DNA from: Strigops habroptila
Lineage: Eukaryota; Chordata; Aves; Psittaciformes; Psittacidae
Assembly (NCBI RefSeq): GCF_004027225.2
Contig: NW_022651105.1
Coordinates: 248,001-312,000 of the forward strand
Direction of reading: 5' to 3'
DNA length: 64,000 bases
The notes under the pieces are model-generated. The model was not told the origin of the DNA, did not search any database, and saw nothing but the letters and a program-made list of their open reading frames with translations. The position numbers and the translations under genes were made by a program. The first letter of the stretch is position 1; every line of letters begins with the position of its first letter. This document shows, one piece after another, positions 1 to 10,667 of this stretch.

Positions 1-1378
1 CTGTCCAACCTGGCCTTGAACACCGCCAGGGATGGAGCATCCACAACCTCCCTGGGCAACCCATTCCAGTGCTTCACCACCCTCACTGTAAAGAACTTCC
101 TCCTTATATCTAATCTAAACTTCCCCTTTTTAAGTTTGAACCCATTACCCCTTGTCCTACCACTCCAGTCCCTAAGGAAGAGTCCCTCCCCAGCATCCTT
201 ATAGACCCCCTTCAGATACTGGAAGGCTGCTCTGAGGTCTCCACACAGCCTTCTCTTCTCCAGGCTGAACAGCCCCAACTCTCTCAGCCTGTCTTCATAC
301 GGGAGGTGCTCCAGCCCTCTTATCATCCTCGTGGCCTCCTCTGGACTCGCTCCAACAGCTCCATGTCCTTTTTATGTTGAGGACACCAGAACTGGACGCA
401 GTACTCCAAGTGAGGTCTCACAAGAGCAGAGTAGAGGGGCAGGATCACCTCTTTTTGCCTGCTGGTCATGCTTCTTTTGATGCAGCCCAGGATATGGTTG
501 GCTTTCTGGGCTGCAAGCGCACACTGAAGCCGGCTCATGTTAAGCTTCTCGTCAACCAACACCCCCAAGTCCTTCTCCTCAGGCTGCTCTGAATCTCTTC
601 TCCGCCCAATCTGTAGCAGTGCCTGGGATTGCCCCCACCCAGGTGTAGGACCTTACACTTGGCTTGGTTAAACTTCGTAAGATTGGCATCGGCCCACATC
701 ACAAGCGTGTCAAGGTCCCTCTGGATGGCATCCCTTCCCTCCAGCGTATGAACAGAACCACACAGCTTGGTGTCGTCGGCAAACTTGCTGAGGGCGCACT
801 CAATCCCACTGTCCATGTCGCCGACAAAGATGTTGAACAGGACCAGCCCCAACACCGATCCCTGAGGGACACCACTCGTTACAGGTTTCCAACTGGACAT
901 CGAGCCGTTGACCACAACTCATTGCGTGCGGCCATCGAGCCAGTTCTTTATCCACCGAGTGGTCCATCTATCAAATTGATGTCTCTCCAATTTAGAGACA
1001 AGGATGTCATGTGGGACAGTGTCGAATGCTTTGCACAAGTCCAGGTAGATGACGTCAACTGCTCTGCCCCTGTCCATCAGTTCCGTGGCTCCATCATAGA
1101 AGGCCACCAAATTGGTCAGGCAGGATTTCCCCTTAGTGAAGCCATGTTGGCTGTCACCAACCACCTCGTTGTTTTTCATGTGCCTTAGCATGTTTCCCAG
1201 GAGAATCTGCTCCAAGATTTTGCCAGGCACAGAGGTGAGGCTGACTGGTCTGTACTTCCCCGGGTCTTCCACCTTCTCCTTCTTGAAAATGGGGGTTATA
1301 TTACCCTTCTTCCAGTCATCGGGAACTTCACCTGAATGCCATGATTTTTCAAATATGATGGACAGTGGTTTATCAAAT
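1..1378 (-). mobile_element. CR1 LINE (3' part, reverse transcriptase)
   Basis: This is a 5'-truncated CR1 non-LTR retrotransposon lying on the minus strand, with its 3' end running off the left edge. Read on the minus strand it encodes CR1 reverse transcriptase: the pieces [40 protein letters not shown] and KFADDTKL match the finger and palm motifs, including the FADD catalytic box. The ORF is interrupted, so the copy is dead. The right edge at about 1378 falls inside a sequence that is otherwise a copy of 6288-6480, so the element inserted into a duplicated piece of the neighbouring gene. CR1 is the dominant LINE of birds and is the main clue to the host. Confidence 0.95.
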
Positions 1379-1573
1379 TCATTCTTGTTCTCATCCCTGG
1401 AGCCCTGCTGTGTGCCAGGTCCTGCCGTGGCGCTGGCTGCCGGCGGGCTCCCCGGCTCCCGGTGCTGTTCTTGCGCAGGACTGCGCTCACGCTGCCTGAG
1501 CTCTTCATTGCAGAGGCTGTGGGGCTGAGTGGGGCAGGGGTCCGGCAGGTCTCTGGCCCTGCAACTCTGCTGC
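1379..1573 (-). pseudogene. partial copy of exon 3 of the neighbouring unknown gene
   Basis: This stretch is nearly identical to 6288-6480, a part of the large third exon of the minus-strand gene at 2318-7439. Both read as [15 protein letters not shown] on the minus strand. The copy differs by scattered substitutions and lacks six bases present in the parent. It is cut on its left side by the CR1 element. No splice sites or further exons were seen to the left, so it looks like a dead duplicate fragment. Confidence 0.75.
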
Positions 1574-2317
1574 CATGACAAGGGGGTTTCCCGTCCCCAA
1601 ACACAAACCAAGAGCTGCGTCCGTCTTCCTGCCCAACTACATCTGCAGCCTCAGGCCCGCCTCGCTGTCCTTGCTCTGCTGCAGCCCCGGGGACCCAAGG
1701 CCATGGCTTGGGGCATCTGTAAGACCCCCTGCACTCAGGTGCTCGGAAGCTGCAGGATGGGGATGGAGGGGATCGAGCGGGGTCACCCGTCTGCTTCCCA
1801 TTTACAGTTCTGCTTCTGGAAACGCTGCCAGCTTCCCGCTGCATTGCTCCAGTGCTTGCGCGTGCAAGAGGAGCAGGAGAATCGCAATCTCTTGTCCCTT
1901 ATCTCTGGCCTTAGCAACTCCAAGCCTCGCTCCTTATTCCTCCCATCCTTTCTACACCCCTCTCATTCCGGTCACTGGGCTGCAGCACGCAGCGGGCTCC
2001 AAAAACCAGCTGACGTGGGAGCCGCTGCATCACACGCTGTCTCATCCCATCGGGAGGCACTTTTCCTACATGGGCAGCACGCGCTGCCGAGAGCCAGCGG
2101 GACTGCAAGCTCACCAGCTGGGAAGTGCTGCAAGGAAAGGGGTCGCTCCGCAGGCTTCTCTGCTACCGACATGAGGGAAAAGCTGGAGCAGGCAGAGGCG
2201 AGCCCTGGGGGGAAAGGGACATGGTTTATTAGCCCGAGGAGGTGTCCACAGTGAGCGCAGGCTGCAGCACGATGTCCTCAGCGCAGCTCCCTCGGGCCTG
2301 GAGCTGGCAGCGGGGCA
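1574..2317. other. stretch without a recognised gene
   Basis: Both strands were read. There are only short ORFs without recognisable motifs. The right part probably includes the 3' untranslated region of the minus-strand gene that stops at 2318. I saw no clear AATAAA signal close to that stop. Confidence 0.4.
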
Positions 2318-5300
2318 CTACTCCTCCACTTGTGGGTTCATGCAGGAGCAGCTGCAAGCCTTGCACAGAGCCATCAGCACCCTTCCGAAGCAGGATGGTT
2401 GCTGCTCTTGGACCTCTTCATGTCTGCCATAATGCAATTCTGTTTGCGGGTACATGTAGAAGGCTCTGGGGAAAGAATAGCTGTAGTTGTAGTAATAGGG
2501 GGACGTCTCGTAAATGTCTGCTTCCATCCACGTATAAGGTCTACAACAGGGGTATTTGCAGCGAGGGATTTGAGCCCCTGTATGAGGAGGGGAGGCCGGG
2601 GCACTGCTGCACTTGGACAGACACTGCCTCCAGCTTGGCCTGGATGCCTCTTGACTCCAGGGTGTCGCTGCCCTTTCCTGAGCTGCTGCATACGCTGCCT
2701 GTGCATCCTCGTAGAATCGCGGGGTAGCAAAGGTTGTGCTGGCCTCTCCTTGGTGCTTTTTAGCTGCTTTCCTCACTTTGCGCCCCAATACAGCCTGCAG
2801 AGCTCTATCGATAACTGAGACCCTGGCTGGGGTCTGTCTCTGCGCATGTGGTGGGAGCTGACTCCAGGAATGTCCTGATCCCTGGCTCCGGGCCCGTGAT
2901 GGTGTCTCTCTCTGGGCCCATGATGGTGTCTCTCTCTCGGCCCATGATGGTGTCTCTCTCTTGGCCCATGATGGTGTCTCTCTCTGGGCCTCTGCTGGTG
3001 TTGGCACAGGAGACTCGGTGGACTGAACTTCTGCAGGTCTCCTTGCTGCCGTCGACACATCCACTCCTTCGGCCACGTCCTGCTCTTCCAGAGAATGATG
3101 GATAGTTTCCTGCATCACAGCAACACCCCCGCGAATGACATCCCTCACGAACTGGCTGGCTAGTTCCTGTGGAACAAACTCAGAGGCTATGGGGCTGAGC
3201 AGAGCAAGTGCCTCCTTCTGGGCCTCTTTGTCTTCCTCCTGATCGCTAAAGGCACGGGAAGCTCGTGCTGGTGCCGCCTTCTCTTTTGCTGCTGGGACGA
3301 GAGGGGCTGTGCTTGGCTGTCCCTGAGGCTCTGTGGCCACAGGAGGCTCCGTGTCCTCAACTCCTGCAGGTCTCATTGCTGCCATAGACACATTCACATG
3401 GCTTTGAGCCATGCCCTGCTGTTCCAGAGGCTGCTCATCAAAGCCAGGGGAAGCTGATGCCAGTGCCTCCTCCTGCTCTTGTTGCGCAGCAGCGAGAGGT
3501 GCCCGGTGCTGCTCTTCCTCAGCAGCTCCAGCCAGGCTCGGAGCTGCCGGCTCGGTGTCCGTGGGACCGGCCGGGGCAGGAGACACGCTCTGCAGGTCTC
3601 CGGCTGCCTCTGCTGCCGCATCCGTGCCCATGCTGCTGAGGATGCTGGGTCCCTCCTGCGTATGCGCTCGGGGGTCCTGGAAGAGCTCTGGCACCAAGGG
3701 GTGTATCCAGATTTTGCCTGTGCTGCTGACTTCCACATGGGACAGGACATTGTCGATGTCCTCAACGCACAGTTTCTCCTCCTCTGCGGACAAGGCTGCT
3801 GGCTCCTCCTGTGAACACGCAGCAGAACATCAGGAGCTGACAGCTCTCCCCAGCCGTGCCTCTCTCAGGGCTGGAGGTAGCTGTGTGGGTGCCGTGCCAT
3901 GGGCTGCCTTCTCCCCTGTGGCCCTGTGACCAGCGCCGGGGCTGGGGGGTGCATTGGCCCGTCACTTGGTCCTGGGGCTGCTGCTGGTGGCTGCTCACTG
4001 GGGAGGTCCCTCCCGGGCTGCTCTCCTTCAGTGCCTTTGCTCCAGAGCAGGGGTGCGGGACGGGAGAGCAAGAGCACGGGCAGGGGAGGGAGGGGATGTC
4101 AGCGGGATGGCACAGGGAGCACCAGCAATGTCCCTTTGTCCCTTTGTCCCCAATGTCCCAGCCCGGGCTCTGGGGCTGCCTCCAGCACCTCGGCATCGCC
4201 GGTGCCGGCCACACGCTGCCACTCACCTGGTGCTGAGAGTCCTGAGCCAAGGGAGAAGCTGCTGCTTCTCCTTCATCGTCTGCCCCAGGGGCAGGGGGCG
4301 GTGTTCCAGCATCTGCCCCAGGGATCTCAGTCAATGAAGCTGCAACCTCCCCCTTGTGTGCTGCTGGGGAGACACCGGCTCTTATGGCCTCTTCTTGGTG
4401 GTCTCCAGCCACAGGAGACACCATGTCTTTACCCTCGGCTGATGCTGGGACGAGAGGGGCTGTGCTTGGCTCTCCCTGAGGCTCTGCGGCCACAGGAGGC
4501 TCCGTGTCCTCAACTGCTGCAGGTCTCATTGCTGCCATTGCCACATTCACATGGCTTTGAGCCATGTCCTGCTGTTCCAGAGGCTGCTCATCAAAGCCAG
4601 GGGAAGCTGATGCCAGTGCCTCCTCCTGCTCTTGTTGCGCAGCAGCGAGAGGTGCCCGGTGCTGCTCTTCCTCAGCAGCTCCAGCCAGGCTCGGAGCTGC
4701 CGGCTCGGTGTCCGTGGGACCGGCCGGGGCAGGAGACACGCTCTGCAGGTCTCCGGCTGCCTCCGCTGCCACATCCGTGCCCATGCTGCTGAGGATGCTG
4801 GGTCCCTCCCGGATATGCGCTCGGGGGTCCTGGAAGAGCTCGGGCACCAAGGGGTGTATCCAGATTTTGCCTGTGCCGCTGACTTCCACATGGGACAGGA
4901 CATTGTCGATGTCCTCAACGCACAGTTTCTCCTCCTCTGCGGGCAAGGCTGCTGGCTCCTCCTGTGAACACACAGCAGAACATCAGGAGCTGACAGCTCT
5001 CCCCAGCCGTGCCTCTCTCAGGGCTGGAGGTAGCTGTGTGGGTGCCGTGCCATGGGCTGCCTTCTCCCCTGTGGCCCTGTGACCAGCGCCGGGGCTGGGT
5101 GGTGCATTGGCCCGTCACTTGGTCCTGGGGCTGCTGCTGGTGGCTGCTCCCTGGGGAGGTCCCTCCCGGGCTGCTCTCCTTCAGTGCCTTTGCTCCAGAG
5201 CAGGGGTGCGGGACGGGAGAGCAAGAGCACGGGCAGGGGAGGGAGGGGATGTCAGCGGGATGGCACAGGGAGCACCAGCAATGTCCCTGCCACACACAGC

Positions 5301-7439
5301 CCGGGCTCTGGGGCTGCCTCCAGCACCTCGGCATCGCCGGTGCCGGCCACACGCTGCCACTCACCTGGTGCTGAGAGTCCTGAGCCAAGGGACGAGCTGC
5401 TGCTTCTCCTTCATCGTCTACCCCAGGGGCAGGGGGCGGTGTTCCAGCATCTGCCCCAGGGATCTCAGTCAAAGAAGGTGTCACATCCCCCTCGTGTGCT
5501 GCCAGGGAGACACCGGCTCTTATGGCCTCTTCTTGGTGGTATCCAGCCACAGGAGACACCATGTCTTCTCCATCCTCGGCTGCTGCTGGGACGAGAGGGG
5601 CTGTGCTTGGCTCTCCCTGAGGCTCTGCGGCCACAGGAGACTCCGTGCCCTCAACTGCTGCAGGTCTCATTGCTGCCATTGACACACGCACATGGCTCAC
5701 AGCAGACTCGGCGTCCTTAAGTGCTGCATGCGGCAATGCTGCCATCACCACATGCCAGCTTTGGCTTGTGTCTTGCTGTTCCGCCTGCTTCTTGCTGGTT
5801 CTCTGGATCCGAGCCGAGGGCGGGAGCAGCAGCTTCCTCTTTTTGGCTGTGGCTGTGACCTGCAGAGCTGCATCCATCACTCTGATACCCTGCAGGGCAG
5901 GTGCATGTCTCTGCCCCTGTGGTGCTGCCTCCTTCTTGCCAAGGTTATTAGAAGCTGGCGCCGGTGCCACGGGAAGGAGATGTGCCTGGTGCTCCTCTTC
6001 CTCAGGAGCTCTGGCCAGGCAGCTCTTCTTCGGCTGCTCCGAAGGCCTGGTCTTGCTGGGCTGGGGGGGCAGACGCTGTGCAACAGGCCTGTAGTGCACA
6101 CCAAGGAACTTGGTGTTGATGCAGGAATTCATGCGTGCCGCCGGCATTGCTGGCAGGTGCTCTGCTGCTTGCCCTGTGTTCCTGCTCTGGGGAGCACCGG
6201 TGCCCCCATGGCTGTGAGAGTGATGTGTGGGCTGAGCAGCAGGGGCCTTGCTGCTGCCAGCCACCGGGACAGGGTCTGTCCTTGCCCTCATCCCTGCAGC
6301 CCTGCTGTGCGCCAGGTCCTGCCGTGGCGCTGGCTGCCGGCGGGCTCCCCGGCTCCCGGTGCTGCTCTTGCGCAGGACTGCGCTCTCGCTGCCCGAGCTC
6401 TCCATTGCAGAGGCAGAGGCTGTGGGGCTGAGTGGGGCAGGTGTCCGGCAGGTCTCTGGCCCTGCAACTCTGCTGCCGTGACTTGGTTCGCGGCGCAGCT
6501 GGGCTGCGGTTTTGAGAAGGTGCTGTTGCCTGCTGCTCGTGCTGCCGATGGCCAAGCTGCTGACAGTGCCAGAAGCCGCAGAGGCTGCTGGTGCCACAGG
6601 CGGCAGCCTGCAGGAGGTGACGACGGGTCTCTCTGAGCGAGGAGGCGGCCGGGGTGCCATTGCCACCACTGGTGGCAGACGAAGCGTCTGCTCACGCATT
6701 GGCCCGCTGCTGCGGGGCAGCATCCCTCGGTGCCCCGCGCTGCCCATCTGCAAGAGAAGCCGAGGAGAGAGGCTGTGTGACGGTGTCCCTTGCGCCCGCG
6801 TCCCAGCGGGCTGAGCTCTTGCACTTGGGCTCCCCCGCCAGCCCCAGGGCAGGGCTCAGCCCCGCAGGCGGCTGCCGCCTGCTCCCAGAGCCGGCTGGGG
6901 ACAGGGCTGGCCACCCGCAGCCCACGGCCGCTGCCCAGAGCACCCCCGGCACGCCGGGGAGCCGGCCGGGCACGGCACGGGGGGCTCAGCTTGCTCCCTC
7001 CCGCACCTCCCGCCTGCCCGTCAGCAGCTCCCGGGGGCGGGAAGACGTTCGGCCCCGTCTCCCTCGGGCTCCCTACCTGTGCCTGCTGGTTGGCGACACG
7101 CTGAAACCTCTCTGGGTTGGGCACCCGTGCCTGCGTGATCCCATGGTGGGACGAGGCCTGGCTCGGGCTGCCCTGCGGCGCTTCCTCGGGCTGCCTGCGG
7201 GCCACCTGCGGGCAGGAGGAGGAGGAGGAGGAAGAGGTGTGTGATGGAGGCGGCTGCCTCGGCACAGCAGCCCCCGCAGTGCCGGCAAGCCCGGCCCCGG
7301 CACCGAGGCAGCTCCGTGCGGCCCCGTCCCACCACCGGCCTCCCCCTCCTGCCCCGGCTCTCACCTGGCGCATCCTCTGCGCGCTCGGCCTGCCCTCAGC
7401 GGGCTGGGAACGGGCGTTCGCCTCTTTGCCCACGGGCAT
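2318..7439 (-). CDS. unrecognised repeat-module protein (predicted 1270 aa)
   Basis: I do not recognise this gene. Five phase-0 exons fit on the minus strand: 7365-7439 (start MPVGKEANARSQ), 7077-7205, 5365-6747, 4227-4961 and 2318-3808 (ending NPQVEE, stop). Every border has GT/AG and the phases join without a break. Exons 4 and 5 begin with almost the same 130-residue module (EEPAAL, EEEKLCVEDIDNVLSHVEV, GKIWIHPLVPELFQDPRA), and exons 3 and 4 end alike (SLTEIPGADAGTPPPAP to DSQHQ). The protein is rich in Ala, Pro, Glu and Ser and looks largely disordered. Exon 5 carries four short RETPSWA-type repeats, a PAM2-like motif (LLSPIASEFVP), a helix-like stretch after it, and a Tyr- and Cys-rich tail. 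A PABP-binding role is only a guess. The start is the first in-frame ATG before a good donor; more 5' exons could exist. Confidence 0.6.
2885..3005 (-). repeat. coding minisatellite, 24-bp units
   Basis: About four tandem 24-base units lie inside exon 5 of the unknown gene. On the minus strand each unit encodes an eight-residue repeat of the form RETPSWAx, with the last residue K, E or Q. The unit length is a multiple of three, so copy-number change keeps the frame. Confidence 0.85.
3405..5372 (-). repeat. tandem exon-intron duplication, 1153-base offset
   Basis: The segments around 3405-4230 and 4558-5372 are near-identical at a constant offset of 1153 bases, including the intron (3809-4226 against 4962-5364), its splice sites and the flanking exon ends. 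The intron copies differ mainly by a small deletion of repeated cccttt-type sequence near 5285. This is an in-gene duplication that added a whole coding module. Confidence 0.85.
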
Positions 7440-7774
7440 CTTCCACGTCCTGGGACGCTGACCTGCCGTGGGCTTCCAGGGAAATTGCTGCCTCCTGAGG
7501 GAGGCTGCTCCTCTGGACTGGGCTGCTCCAGGGCTCTCGTTCCTTACGTACCCCACGCTCACCACGGGGCCACCCCCGTCACAATGGCCTCTGGGCACGA
7601 GGAGCCCCCCTACATCACAAAGCGCCGGCGGTCGCAGTGGAGATGCCCACACCCATGGCCCGTCCCAGCCATTCCGAACCAGTCCCAGGTGTCTCCACAG
7701 CGGCCACCGAGGCTTTGTGATATTGGCGGCATCGTGCCCATGGCCACTGGGCTCACCAGGGCTGCTCCCGGCAG
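7440..7774. other. upstream flank of the unknown gene
   Basis: GC-rich sequence continues from the first coding exon and the intron after it (about 6.65-7.45 kb is CpG-dense). It could hold the promoter or a 5' exon of the minus-strand gene. No TATA box or other clear core-promoter motif was found. Confidence 0.3.
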
Positions 7775-8637
7775 TCATAGAGACAACAGGTTGGAAAAAA
7801 CCTTGAAGATCATCAAATCCAACCGTTCCCCAGCGCTGCCAAGGCCGCCGCTAACCCATGGCACTGAGCGGCTCGTCTGCACGGTGTGTGAATGCTTCAG
7901 GGACGGTGACTCCAGCACTGCCCTGGGCAGCCTGTTCCAATGCCTGACTCCACCTGAAGTGAAGAAATGCTTCCTAATTGCCAGTCTAAACCTCCCCTGG
8001 CCCAGCTCGAGGCCGTTTTCTCTTGTTCTATCCCTCGTTCCTTAGGAGAGCAGAGCAGGCACCTTCTGGCTCCAGCCTCTTTTCAGGTAGAGAGAGATAA
8101 GGTCCCCCCTGAGCCTTCTCTTCTCCAGACTAAACCCCCCAGGTCCCTCAGCCGTTCCTCATCACACTTGTGCTCCAGGCCCTGCACCAGCTCTGCTGCC
8201 CTTCTCTGGCCCCGCTCCAGCACCTCAATGTCTCTCCTTAGAGGGAGCCCAGGTCTGAACACAGGATTCGAGGGGCGGCCACAGCAGTGCCCGGTACAGG
8301 GGGACAATCACTGCCCTGGTTCTGCTGCCCACACTGGTGCTGATACAGGCCAGGGTGCTCCCAAGTTCAGGACCCGGCACTTTGCCTTGTTGAACCTCAT
8401 CCCGTTGGCCACAGCCCGTTGATCCAGCCAGTCCAGATCCCTCTGCAGAGCTTCCTGCCCTACAGCACATCAACACTCCCACCCGACTTGGTGTCATCCA
8501 CAAACTTACTGAGGCTGCACTCGATCCCCTCATCCAGATCATCAGTGATCTGCTTCTGTGATTCTATGATTCAAAGAAAGAAATTAAGCAACACTGGCTC
8601 CAATACTGAGCCCTGGGGGACACCAGTAGTGACCAGT
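7775..8637 (-). mobile_element. CR1 LINE fragment, older copy
   Basis: This minus-strand CR1 3' region is more decayed than the copy at the left edge. It can be followed from the near-terminal part (tggaaaaaaccttgaagatc, about 7793) through the reverse-transcriptase tail (minus strand: AACLVQGLEHKC-like and [10 protein letters not shown]-like remnants) to about 8637. A piece resembling the CR1 3' terminal repeat (gtgattctatgattc, near 8558) sits inside it, out of its usual place. Confidence 0.85.
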
Positions 8638-8707
8638 CTTGTTGGCAGACAAGAGAGTAAGAGACATCAGGGAAGCTGAGAGGGAGCTGAGCTGCTGGCT
8701 CCAGGGT

Positions 8708-9075
8708 GCGGTGTTCCAGCATCTGCCCCAGGGATCTCAGTCAAAGAAGGTGTCACATCCCCCTCGTGTGCTGCTGGGGAGACACCGGTTGTTACGGACT
8801 CTTCCTGATGGGAAGACACGGGAGACACCATGTCTTCTCCATCCTCTCCTGCTTCTGCAGTGAGAGGTGCTGTGCTTGGCTCTCCCTGAGTTTCTGCGGC
8901 CTCAGGAGATGCAGCGTCCTCAACTACTGCAGCTGAAATTTCTGCCATGGCCACATCCAAGCTCTTGGTCTTCTCCTTGTGTTCCACAGCAGCGAGAGAT
9001 GCCCGGTGCTGCTCTTCCTCAGCAGCTCCAGCCAGGCTCGGAGCTGCCGGCTCGGTGTCCGTGGGACCGAGTCCT
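8708..9075 (-). pseudogene. second loose partial copy of the unknown gene
   Basis: On the minus strand this reads TDTEPAAPSLAGAAEEEQ, then EPSTAPL, GEDMVSPV and SLTEIPGADAGTP, the same order as exons 3-4 of the gene at 2318-7439. It is shortened and diverged (for example VEHKEKTKSLDV replaces the parental stretch), and the donor-side end GTP is followed by unrelated sequence. It may be a dead copy or one exon of a diverged paralogue. Its partner exons were not found. Confidence 0.65.
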
Positions 9076-9409
9076 TGTTCTTTTGCTTGTTCACAGGAAC
9101 CAGCCTGTGAACGGGGTTGGGAAGAGGATGGAGTCATCTTCAATATGGGGGGGACACACAGAGTTATCCACGTGAAATCAGAAGAAAGTGGTACAACCTT
9201 GAATGATTCCATTTTTGAGATGTGGGACTCTTCCTCAGTTCTCCCTTCATCCTTCCTTAACACCGTCCTGGGCAACGTGCTGCTCCTGGCTGAGAGCAGC
9301 TTCAACAAATGCATTGCGAGTGTCACTAGGAGTGAGCCCAGGTAGACCTGAGTGATGCTTGACCTCCTCCAGAACCTGCTAAACTTCTGACATGATCTTC
9401 ACTGAAGGC
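9076..9409. other. stretch without a recognised gene
   Basis: An open frame continues on the minus strand from the loose copy (to about 9326) but shows no known motif. Nothing else was seen. Confidence 0.35.
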
Positions 9410-9590
9410 AGAGCATGAGACTGAGAAGTCCTTGATCAGGATTAGTGCTACTGAGCAACAACTGAACCATCGGTGTGTTATCAGCGTTGTTCTCAGACTA
9501 AAGCTGAAACACAGCGCTGCACCAGATACTAGGAAGGAGAAAATAACTATTACAGCTGAAGCCAGGACTGTATCCACCCCTTATTCCATA
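9410..9590 (+). mobile_element. ERV LTR fragment (fossil)
   Basis: The sequence resembles the end part of a common avian ERVL-type LTR: gagcatgagactgagaag, then gtgctactgagcaacaactg, gtgtgttatcagcgtt and accagatactaggaagg. It is a solitary, broken piece with no coding part. Divergence from the pattern I remember suggests an old insertion. Confidence 0.6.
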
Positions 9591-9719
9591 CTATTCACGT
9601 CATGCTCAGCCCCCACATTTTTCAATATACCATCGCTTTTTGTCTCGATATATATACACAGAGATATCATTCCTTCATCCATGGACCATCCCCATAAAGA
9701 TCGCTGAGTTCATTCAGTC

Positions 9720-9952
9720 CATGATGTCAGGCTCCATCTGTCATAACAGTCTTTCTGGGCAGGAATGAGAGTGTGTAGTGTTGGACTTTTCAGTCTCATG
9801 CTCTGTCAGTGAGGAGGGGCACGGGAAGCCGGGAGGAAGCAGAGACAGGACACCTGACCCAAACTAGCCAGAGGGTATTCCATCCCACAGCACGTCATGC
9901 CCAGGATAGAAACGGGGGAGCTACGCAGAAGGACCGGATCACTGCTCGGCGC
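9720..9952 (-). mobile_element. ERV LTR fragment (fossil), opposite orientation
   Basis: Read on the minus strand, this contains the same gagcatgagactgaaaag block as the piece at 9410, preceded by LTR-like sequence (ggaatacc, ctagtttgggtcag). It is therefore a related LTR lying head-on to the first. It is broken, old and without coding parts. Its outer edge abuts the olfactory-receptor fragment. Confidence 0.55.
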
Positions 9953-10232
9953 TTTGGGTAGGCAAATGTGCCAGTGCTGATGAACAAGGTGACCACGGCC
10001 AGGTGAGGGAGGCACGTGGAAAAGCCTTTGTGGTGTCCCTGCTCAGAGGGGATCCTCAGCACGGCCCTGAAGATGTGCACATAGGACCCCACAATGAAAA
10101 CAAAACACCCATGTGCTAAACAGAAACTAACCACAGGAAGCCCAACTTCCCTGACGTAGGAACGTGAGCAGGAGAGCTTGAGGATCAGGGGGATTTCACA
10201 GAAGAACTGCTCCACAGCATTGCCTCGGCAGA
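9953..10232 (-). pseudogene. olfactory receptor fragment (bird OR14-like)
   Basis: The minus strand encodes the middle of a class II olfactory receptor: EQFFCEIPLILKLSCS (second extracellular loop), LPVVSFCLAHGCFVFIV (TM5), then RIPSEQGHHKGFSTCLPHL (the conserved intracellular loop 3/TM6 motif) and GTFAYPK. This wording is typical of the large bird gamma-c (OR14) expansion. TM1-4 and TM7 are missing. The 3' end stops where the LTR fossil begins, so it is a dead fragment rather than a working one-exon receptor. Confidence 0.85.
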
Positions 10233-10561
10233 GGGGTAGGGAAGATGTATTGGCTGTGTGCAGCAGAGCTGTGCCCCATGGGCTCGAGCAGCTCAGGGTC
10301 CTGGGGGGGAAGAAGGGGTTTTAAGGATCCCCCGAGGGGGGCCCTGGGGTCCTCAAGAGTCTTGGGGGGGGTCCTTGGGGTGTATCCAGGGGTGCCGTGG
10401 AGGGGTTCCTGGGATGCTATGAGGGCTCTGGAGGTGCTCCAGGCCTTCCCTGGCATTCTCTAGGGGTATCCCCGGGATGCTCTGTGGGTCCTGAGGATGC
10501 TCTGGGGGTGCTTTAGGGGTCACCGTGGCCAAAACCGACCCAAATCCGGCAAATTGGGGGG
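10233..10561. other. stretch without a recognised gene
   Basis: G-rich sequence with loosely repeated ggggt-type words. No gene or element was recognised. Confidence 0.35.
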
Positions 10562-10580
10562 TTTATTGGGTTTTTTTATT
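10562..10580 (-). terminator. two poly(A) signals, minus strand
   Basis: On the minus strand AATAAA occurs at 10575-10580 and again at 10562-10567. They would serve a minus-strand transcript ending near 10.55 kb, such as one starting at the CpG promoter at about 11.1 kb. Confidence 0.45.
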
Positions 10581-10667
10581 CCCATCTTGCCACGAGCAGG
10601 GAGCGTTTTCTCACTCCTGACCCTCATTAAATAGAATTTCCCTCCTTCCCAGCAAATCTCTATCAAA

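Noticed and set aside
323-1611. CR1 reverse-transcriptase frames as host genes
   Set aside because: The motifs and order are those of CR1, and the frame is interrupted.
9895-10215. Olfactory receptor as a working gene
   Set aside because: Only the region from loop 2 to TM6 is present, and a one-exon receptor needs about 930 bases.
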